A program made the translations under genes and the position numbers. A stretch of DNA of 64,000 nt from Branchiostoma floridae. Taxonomy: Eukaryota; Chordata; Leptocardii; Amphioxiformes; Branchiostomatidae. A model generated the notes under the pieces. That model did no database searches, was not told where the DNA came from, and saw only the letters and a list, made by a program, of their open reading frames with translations. The stretch covers positions 3,196,025 to 3,260,024 of the forward strand of contig NC_049984.1 in NCBI RefSeq assembly GCF_000003815.2. Reading direction: 5' to 3'. Shown here piece by piece: positions 56,431-64,000 of this stretch (positions within the stretch are counted from its first letter, which is position 1; each line of letters opens with the position of its first letter).

Positions 56431-59400
56431 TCAGTACAGGTCTGGGGGATAGGCGCTGCCAAACAGGAGAGTCCAGGAACTTGGGATCTTCCACTCGGCC
56501 TGGGGGGTGGCTCCTTTACCTCCAGACTTCTGTAGATGGAACACAGGAAAATACTAAATCAGTAATGCATTCAAAGATTATTCCATGTCTAGTCATTTTG
56601 AACAGCTTAATAGGGCATGTCAATTTGCATGCAGGCTCACAGTACCGGTATCTGCAGCATGTATTTCATAAAAAAAACTAAACACATCTGTATAGCTAGT
56701 TTAACAGCTCTTTGGTAAGACACACCAGCTTTACATGCATGCTGTGCGGCAGCAGCTGGTTATATGTGACCTGTTGCACCTAACATTTGTACAACCTAAG
56801 GGTTGATAACTTCAAATACCTTGGCTCCTACATCATGTGTCCTAAAAAGGACTTTGAAATTAGGAAAGCCCTAGCATGGGAGGCAAGCAACAAATTGGAC
56901 AAAATCTGGAAGTCTAATATCCCTAACAAATTGAAAGTCCAAGTATTCACTACTCGAGTGGAACCTATTTTGCTTTATGGTGCGGAAACCTGGACACTTA
57001 CTTGTCAACTACAGAACAGATTAGACGGGACTTACACAAAGTTACTTCGCAGAGCACAGAACATACCATGGACTCAACATGCTACACTCAAAACCATATA
57101 TGGAAATCTCCCACAGCTAACCCAGAAACTGACTCACCGAAGGGTAAAGTTTGCGGGACACTGTTGCCGAGCAAAACAGGAATTAGTGTCTTCTGTTCTT
57201 CGATGGAAACCAAGTGGCCGGGTACATTGCAGAAGTTTGACTTTTATGGACACTTTGACCAGAGACTCTGGTATTGATTTTGAGAATTTAGAGCAAGCTA
57301 TGTCAGATAGGGGCCTAAGGAGTGAAATCTGTACTTGCCTGGTTCCGACCGCTGGTCGATGATGTATGTATGTAACCTTTATACATCTAGCTGCAAGTGT
57401 TGTTTAAAGCTGTCTAGTATGGATGCCCCTACTGTATTTGGTACCAACAAGTTCCACTTAACGATAGTTCTAACTATCTAACAGAATACAAACTTTTGAA
57501 CACATAAATCCTGGGTTCATACCTCTGGTACTTCAAGTTATGACAAAGGGTAAAAAAAAAATCCAAGAAGAGTGCCCCCTTACAGTATGGTCCAAAATTA
57601 CAACCATACGTGTTCAGCAGGGAAATGCTGTGCGGTAGACCCTCACTCGGGATGTCCCTGTAGACCTGCAGCAGCCTCACAGTTGAGCTCTTGGTTTCAA
57701 TTACATGTTCTTCTTTCGTTTTGAGGCTACCAACTTCAATATGCTGAAGACTTTTGTAGCCTATATACTCATTTTTCACGTGAGTGAAGTGAGGAAAGTC
57801 GTGTAAAGTACCTTTCCCAAGGGCACAAGATTGGTGACACCGCGGGGCTCGAACTCAGGACCTTCTGGACCTGAGTCAAACGTGCTGCCAATTGCTCCAC
57901 GCCGTCCCATGTTGGTGGTTGGGAGACCCCATTTAAATCCCAGAGCATCTTGGCTGGGGTAGCACCCGTCTTTCAGAGGGGATGTAAAATGTGGGGTTGC
58001 GTATTCAGAGATGCCTCGAGCACCTTAAAAAGGGAAGGGCTAGCAACCCCGCCCTTAACTTATGATCCACTGCTCACCAAGTCACATGTCCTGTCTACAT
58101 AACATGACGTCACAGTGGATTGTTCATTCTTTGACAAGAACTAGCGCTCATAAGTCAAAAATTTCCAGTTTTTCTTGTGTTGGAAATTACAGTTTAACTT
58201 TTTCAATAAGACTTCAATGAACACAGATCATCAGATGAACAGATCATCAGATCATCAGATGAACACAGATGAACTTTCAAGTTAAAACCCTCACCTTGCA
58301 TGGCACCAACTGTAGCCACTGGTTGAGATAATTTGCTAACGAGAAGGCGTCGGGAATGTTGTCTCCTTCCGCGCAGAATGTCAGCAGCACGGCAAGGGGA
58401 AAACCTGCCTCGCAGCTGGGGGGAGGGGGAGGGGAGAGATTTCATATCAACGATCATAAATAAATGTTTGATAATGTTTACAGCAGTACAAGAAGATATA
58501 TTGCTTTGTTATCGCCTTATCGGAGAAGATACTGAAATCCAAAATCAGCCCTGACTGTAAGATTGTCCTCCAGTTAGCAAATATTGCTAATTATTAAGTA
58601 GGATTTCAAGATTTATTTTGCTGTTACTGACTGTATGAAAGTCCCCATACTTTTTGATGGTTCCGTATCTTCAGGTCACTTGTGGCCTGTGAACACTACA
58701 TTGCAAGAAAATATACAACTTCATACAATGGATGGATTGATGGATTTGTGAATGCATGGATGGATGGATGCATGGATGGATGGATGGATGGATGGGTAGA
58801 TAGATGGGTGAATGGATGGATGGATGGATGGAAGAATGGAAGGATGGGTAGATGGATGGATGGAAGGATGCATGGATGGATGGATGCATGGATGGATGGG
58901 TGATGGATGGGGGAATGGATGGATGGGGGAATGGATGGATGGGTGGGTGGGTGAATGGATGGATGGATGGATGGATGAAGGGATGGGTAGATGGATGGAT
59001 GGATGGAGGTATGGATGGATGGATGGATGGATGGATGCATGGATGGATGGGTGATGGATGGATGGATGGAGGTATGGATGGATGGAAGGATGGATGGGTA
59101 GATGGATGGAAGGATGGTTAGATGGATGGGTGAATGGATGGATGGATGGATGGATGGATGGGTAGATGGATGGATGGATGGAGGTATGGATGGATGGGTA
59201 GAAGGATGGATGGATGGATGGACAGATGGATGAAGGGATGGATGGATGGATGGAAGAATGAGTCAATGAACAAACGAACAAACACATCAATGGATGAATG
59301 ACACAACCAATCTAACTTCGGGACGTACCATTCCTGGTAAAATTTCCTGGCGATGCCTCCCCCGGGGATGAACACTCCTGTCTGCTCCTCCCCGTCCCTC

Positions 59401-61909
59401 TGCTCCACCCCTGGGTACAGCCTCCTCCTCTCCAGCTCTGTCCACTTCAGTTCACCAACAGCCTTCCCCACGGACTGCTGCAACTCTGGACTAAGCAGGT
59501 ATCTCAGCTGGGTCCTGAGAACAGTAGAGAGAAATATCTTTGGTCATGTCTTGATCTTCTTTGATCCTTGTCCTAAGAAAACAGTAACTCTGGGCTCAGC
59601 AGCTATCTCAGCTGTGTCCTGTAAACAGGGGAAATACTTCAGGTTTGTATCACACTGTAGCCTGTATCTGTATTATATAGCCGGTATAATGGTACAGCCT
59701 CCTTCACTCCAGCATCCTTACATTCTTTTATCGTTGGAGATTTGAAGTTTTGCAAAAAAACTCTGCAATAATAGTACTACTGACTACTGAGGTACTACAC
59801 TGTTAAACACTGTCATTACTTTGCCCTGTATCTTCAACAATCTCTTTGTCTGGGAAGAAAAACTAGCATTGGTGTTACATATATTGACATTTATTTCACG
59901 GAAGCAACAGTCATGAATTCCAAGAAAAATTTGTGCTTTTTGGTTTTAAATATTGCTGAATAGATATACTTGTGGGTTGTAATAATTATTGTGACAGATG
60001 TACAATTTAAATTGTTGCAAACAGGTCATTGTTCAGATAGATTAGACTTGTTGAAATAGCCGAAAGGTGTCATGTTATTTTCTGCACCCACCCTGTCATC
60101 TGTGTGTCTATCCTCTCATACGCATGACTGCTGGTTAGCAGTACCACCCTGCTGAAGCCACACTGTTTGGCCCACTCCAGGAGCCTCCTCCTGAACTCGC
60201 ACTGCTTGCCTCTCACCAGGGGTGCTCGCTGCTGCACTGCAACAATGTTCTTCTCCACTGATCTGTACACCTCTGTGCCTGGAAAACAGAAAGAGAGCTT
60301 AGACAACAAGATTTTTTACTTTTTTCCCTAGCTGGTATCCAGCCGTATTATAGTCCCAAATAGTATTTGTGGAGAGGACAGAAGATACTCAGGAGCCATG
60401 ATACGGCTGGATACTAGGCTAAGGGAAAGACACGTCACCCAACTTTCCTCCCTTCACTCGGGTGTAATTGAGTTTCTAGCTTCGGTTAGGGATATCCCTC
60501 GGATAATAGTGTGACGTTAAATTGTGGTCCAGTGTTTCAGGAGAGCTACATATCACATTTTCAGTTACAATAAAGAACCCACCACACGTGAAATGGGTAG
60601 GGGTCCCATGAGTAGATCAAACCTTACAATCTAATGTGTATGTATAATTAAATCTCCCAAGGTACTTCACTCCAAATGAGGGTTACATTGTTGCCTAGTC
60701 ATCATCATCACCATCAGTCCCATGCAGGGATAAACAAGTCCACTAGCCCTATTGTCCAGGGCAAGTGAAAGTGCTGTTCGGACAAGTGCATGTCCTACCC
60801 CACTTGTCCGATCGGGCAAGTAAGATTTTTCCATTGATTTTAGTGCAATTTTGATATACTTGTTACCTTTTACAGTCATGACATCAAGCAATTGTCTACA
60901 GAGAATTCCATTGCTGGAAGTGAAAATGCATATACTAGTAACAGTGACATTTGAATTTTGGGCAAGTGAAAAATTGGTTCGGGCAAGTACATTTTTTATG
61001 TGCTTGCACGAGAGGGCAGGTGGATTTTAGAAAACTTGTTCAACCCTGCCATAGCCTTTTAATCAGCCGTAGAGGCAGCACAACAACAACTATTATGCTG
61101 ACTCAACAAGCTTTTAGTCCCCTGGCGGCGCCTATCTCCTCTCTGCGAGGGTGTTGCCTAGTACATGTATCTAAACAAGAGGAAAGGCGATGTCTCCTCA
61201 CCCGTTGCCAGCTGCGAAGCGTCCTCCTGTGATGTAGAGAAGGGGTTGTTGCCGACCATGGGCAGGAGGCAGTCTGTGTGGAGGTAGCCGATCCTCTCCA
61301 TACCCAGGGTGTGGACAATCAGGTCTACAGCTAGCTGGCCTACGTTCCCTACGGACACTGCAGGCTGGAAAGCAATTTGTTGTTTAATTAATGATGTAAT
61401 GCAAATACATTTTAAGTTCACGAGGATTTAATTTCATAATAGGGATTAAATGGAGTGTTTGCGGTAGTTTTGCGTTAGGGATAGCACTATTTGTGGATAC
61501 AGGTCTTATTGTCTCATAGTCCATTAGTCCATTTCTTACATTGGTTGAAAGGAGTAGAACTCTACTCTACTCCATTCTGACTGCCTGGATTCGAACCTGC
61601 ACCGAATCCAGGGTGCTAGATCACAAACCAAGACGCCAGACCACTACGCTAAACGAATGACAGCCGTTTGGCATGCTTAGTTTAGCAGTCCTTCCCCAAA
61701 GTTACATTATAAAACGGTTCAAGCACATGTTTACAACCAACATGTGCACCATCATGCTGCAACGCCCCCCTCCCCACCCTGGAGATGCTTTTTTTCGCAT
61801 TACAAAAACGTTTATCCAAGGAAATTCATGAACAACAGAAGGGATCGCTTACCAAGAGCAGTGTGTATCCCTTCGGGATGTTTGGTTCTTTCTCACAGGA
61901 CACAAACAT
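56431..61909 (-). CDS. PSMG2: Proteasome assembly chaperone 2
   Basis: Partner of PSMG1 in the PAC1-PAC2 chaperone that guides 20S proteasome alpha-ring assembly. Six exons on the minus strand: 61909-61853, 61364-61202, 60278-60092, 59514-59329, 58415-58295 and 56529-56431. Phases 0,1,2,2,0 all match and give 270 residues (human 264). Motifs in order: [115 protein letters not shown], and a [13 protein letters not shown]...PPDLY ending typical of PSMG2. The start matches the human MFVPCGES start. The gene is divergent from ERN1. A LINE fragment, SINE and GGAT satellite sit in its introns. Confidence 0.97.
56787..57365 (+). mobile_element. Non-LTR retrotransposon fragment with intact 191-codon C-terminal frame
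   Basis: Open frame 56787-57362 with [26 protein letters not shown] (a typical post-catalytic LINE reverse transcriptase segment), [34 protein letters not shown] and MSDRGLRSE. The catalytic YxDD region is missing, so it is 5'-truncated. It ends in a GATG/TATG run. Same family as 6870-7250 but less damaged; inserted antisense in PSMG2 intron 5. Confidence 0.8.
57781..57925 (-). repeat. tRNA-derived SINE
   Basis: On the minus strand, GGCGTGGAGCAATTGGCAGC (A-box region) precedes GAGTTCGAGCCCCGC (B box) by about 35 bp, followed by GTGTCACCAATCTTGTGCCC and ACTTTCCTCACTTCACTCAC, the usual tRNA-head and body layout of deuterostome SINEs. The 3' limit is unclear. Confidence 0.65.
58724..59272. repeat. 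~550-bp (GGAT)n satellite
   Basis: Nearly uninterrupted GGATGGAT with variants GGGTAGAT, GGTGAATGGAT and GGATGCAT in PSMG2 intron 4. Long frames on both strands (GWMDGWMD and HPSIHPSI) are artefacts of the repeat. Confidence 0.97.
60327..60423. mobile_element. 97-bp MITE, ends CCTAGCTGGTATCCAGCCGTAT
   Basis: CTGGTATCCAGCCGTATTAT faces ATGATACGGCTGGATACTAG within 97 bp; foldback element in PSMG2 intron 2. Confidence 0.8.
60724..61049. mobile_element. MITE, ends GCAGGGATAAACAAG / CTTGTTCAACCCTGC
   Basis: Imperfect inverted ends 326 bp apart with several GGGCAAGT/ACTTGTCC motifs inside, PSMG2 intron 2. Confidence 0.65.
61589..61670 (-). repeat. tRNA-like sequence (SINE head or tRNA pseudogene)
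   Basis: On the minus strand TTTAGCGTAGTGGTCTGGCG (A box) and GCAGGTTCGAATCCAGG (B box) stand about 35 bp apart. Acceptor and T-stem pairing are imperfect (GCAGG against CCAGG), so a working tRNA is unlikely. Confidence 0.5.
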
Positions 61910-62495
61910 GGTGAAAATCGCTGAAAACTCAAATAATCACAGCTGGGAGAAAAATGTGCAAATCTGACAACTTTAACCTCTGACCCTAAATACGCTCGTT
62001 CCCGGGATGTCATACCAAGACCGCATACTCGTCTTCCTTATCTGCTTATTCCTTATCAGTTAATGTTTTTACATTTTTAAATCACATACTCTTTACAGAA
62101 TAATCACACGAAATAATTTCAATATATCATTTGTACCATTAGATTGTCTCTTTTTTTCAGTGTTTGTCTGAAAAAAGTATCTTAATTGAAGTAATTTAGT
62201 ATCATCAGGCATTTTATTTTGTTGACGTGTGGTGTCCTCCGCAAATTGGTGAACTCCACGTCAGCTTTAGGAAATGGAAGTTGTGTTTTGGTCTGACGTG
62301 TTACCCAGAAAGTTGCCGCCTTTCTCGCCAAATCCTTTTCTTCTGGAATTCCTCGGTGCCTCTCTTCAGTCAGAAATGGTCGAAGACACTGTTGGAAAGA
62401 TCAAGGGCCCTTAAAAATCGCGCGAAGCTACGAGAAACCGTTTGGATTTGGATGTCGTCGCACCGGAAGCACAACAACGACGACACGACGACACC
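61910..62495. promoter_or_regulatory. Divergent promoter region between PSMG2 and ERN1
   Basis: 586 bp between start codons. CTCGTTCCCGGGA at 61995-62007 shares CTCGTTCCC with the triple motif of the GGCT/phosphatase promoter. The end of the region (about 62400-62495) is CGACGACACGACGACACC-rich and probably ERN1 5' UTR. No TATA box was placed. Confidence 0.55.
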
Positions 62496-64000
62496 ATGTT
62501 TTTGTGGCTTCAGTTTTTCTTGTCTCTCGTTCTATCATCGCTGGAGGTTTCCTCCGAGCGAGCCACGCCGACAACATTATCTGTACCGGAGTCCCTGCTC
62601 TTCGTGTCCACTCTAGACGGCACTCTGTACGCCATCAGCCACAGAACCGGCACTGTGCGATGGTTGCTGAAGGAAGACCCGGTCATACAAGTGCCTTCGG
62701 ACATCACCACAGGTCCTACCTTCCTCCCCGACCCGAAAGACGGATCCCTGTACGTTTTCGGCGGCGCGGGGACCTCAGAAGGACTCGCGAAGCTCCCCTT
62801 TACGATCCCGGAACTGGTGAACGCCTCCCCGTGTAAGAGTTCGGACGGGATTCTGTACACGGGACGGAAAGACGGACACCTGGTACGCCATAGACCCGGT
62901 GACGGGGATTAAACAGCAGAAAATAACGATGGAGGGCACGGACCGGGTCTGTCCCAGCTCGGACGCCTCTACACTGTTCCTCGGTACGAGCTAGATATGT
63001 CTTTAAGATTTTATACAACGATATAGAAGTTTTCTTGGACGCACGTTCCACTTTCTGGTTGGTTGTCAAGCCAATGCAATGGACACAAAATTGTCTTTTA
63101 AGTTTTCTAGACTACTTTCAAGTTTGCAATTTGTTTTCATCTTTAAGATTCTAAAGTTATAATGTTATACAAGATTACAGACGATTTTCTTAAGGACAAA
63201 GGTTTCCTTCGACATACACTCTACTCTCTGGTCAAGGCGATTTAGTGGACAAAATAGTCTTGACAACAATGACACAACAGTGCACTTTTTTTCGGATATG
63301 ATATTCGTGTGTTTGGATATGATATTCCCTTGTAAAAATCAACTGCTGTGATTGTTTGTAATGTCAGCATGTCAAGTACTGTACACATGGTTTGCAAAAA
63401 GGACAAAGGAAAAAGGGGAGGGTCTTTAAAGTTTGTTGCACCATGTGATAGATTTTTAGGATGATGCAATCCTGTCATCTTGTATTGTGCAATCATCATC
63501 GACTTTTCCTTCTTACTGGTAATCTCCAAGCAAATCCTACGGTAGCATAAATTAGTATCAAAAGCTGGCAGATGAGTGAAGCCGGCTTAGGAGTGTGTTT
63601 CCCTACATGGCAAACATACACCTCTTGGCAGACTACACTCCTTGTGAGTCCTTGGCTAGTTTGATACTATCTTTTATGTCATACCTGTGACGCGAAAACG
63701 TTCGATTACGTTGTTCCGGACCAGATGGTAACTTTCCGTACGGCCCGGGTTTATCACACGGGCTCCATTCGAATAAATCGAACTGTTTCGAGTGGGCCGA
63801 GTACGGCGCCATCGAAAGTTCGAATACCTGATTCGGACGTTGGAACATTACTGTTGCAACGCTGTTTTTTCGAGGGCAACAAATTTGTTCAACTTCTGGC
63901 GCATTTCGCATCAAAACAGTGGTTTTATCAGGTGGGTATGACATAAATAAAATACAACACGGTGTATTCCGCATCAACCTCGGTCTCAGCCCGAGCGAGG
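62496..64000 (+). CDS. ERN1: IRE1 (ERN1) endoplasmic-reticulum stress sensor, first coding exon
   Basis: Type I membrane kinase/RNase that senses unfolded proteins and splices XBP1 mRNA. Only the first coding exon, 62496-62983, is in the window (donor CTCG|GTACGAG). The start gives a signal peptide ([20 protein letters not shown]). An in-frame upstream ATG at 62442 would add 18 polar residues before it and is less likely. Luminal-domain motifs: [59 protein letters not shown] and [12 protein letters not shown], then, after a one-base frame change at 62874-62875, [13 protein letters not shown] and [13 protein letters not shown]. As written the frame stops at 62910. Continues beyond the right edge. 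Confidence 0.93.
63673..63947. mobile_element. MITE with ends TTTATGTCATACC / GGTATGACATAAA
   Basis: Perfect 13-bp inverted ends in ERN1 intron 1, 275 bp apart, interior rich in TTCGAA and CG. The overlapping 114- and 73-codon frames belong to it. A separate 10-bp inverted pair TAGTATCAAA / TTTGATACTA (63553, 63660) lies just upstream. Confidence 0.75.

Noticed and set aside
58671-59290. Long frames of HPSIHPSI / GWMDGWMD repeats on both strands
   Set aside because: Translation of the GGAT satellite in all frames; not protein genes.
63633-63977. 114-codon minus frame near the right edge
   Set aside because: Coincides with the MITE at 63673-63947 in ERN1 intron 1.

Overview
The window is animal nuclear DNA, most likely from an amphioxus (Branchiostoma) or a close chordate relative. 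This is inferred from intron-rich genes whose proteins closely match deuterostome families, a TLR-like TIR domain fused to an NB-ARC/WD40 receptor, and a very dense load of short inverted-repeat elements. No database could be searched. Gene models were built by hand from conserved protein motifs, GT/AG splice sites and intron phase. All internal junctions listed below keep the reading frame.

Layout, left to right. (1) 157-14021, minus strand: the first five coding exons of a PTPN1/PTPN2-type tyrosine phosphatase; the rest lies beyond the left edge. (2) 14022-14341: a compact shared promoter. (3) 14342-15981, plus: GGCT, gamma-glutamylcyclotransferase, three exons. (4) 18324-26316, plus: a 1707-residue TIR - NB-ARC - about 20 WD40 repeat protein, an innate-immunity/apoptosome-like STAND receptor of unusual architecture, with a 4.3-kb last exon. 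(5) 30525-53753, plus: phosphoenolpyruvate carboxykinase (PEPCK). It appears to have two promoters: a distal first exon whose short N-terminal extension looks like a mitochondrial presequence, and a TATA/initiator promoter at 40.2 kb that should give a cytosolic protein. (6) 56431-61909, minus: PSMG2, proteasome assembly chaperone 2, complete in six exons. (7) 62496 to the right edge, plus: first coding exon of ERN1/IRE1, divergent from PSMG2 across a short promoter region.

The rest is introns and spacers filled with mobile-element debris: at least five insertions with perfect 8-bp target duplications (hAT-type MITEs), a TTAA-flanked piggyBac-like MITE, several families sharing the ends CAGGGCTCGAAAT, GC-rich MITEs ending TACTGTAAATGCA, two non-LTR reverse transcriptase 3' fragments, tRNA-derived SINE pieces, and a long GGAT satellite.

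Main points for a second look: the TIR-NB-ARC-WD40 receptor; the two-promoter PEPCK with a CCAAT/CCAAT/TATA/Inr promoter and an ATF4-type ATTGCATCA site; repeated tandem duplications that copy a splice site plus a slice of exon (PEPCK exons 2, 5 and 7; phosphatase exon 3); and three places where one extra G breaks a conserved reading frame (twice in the PEPCK tail, once in ERN1), which suggests an assembly or sequencing artefact.
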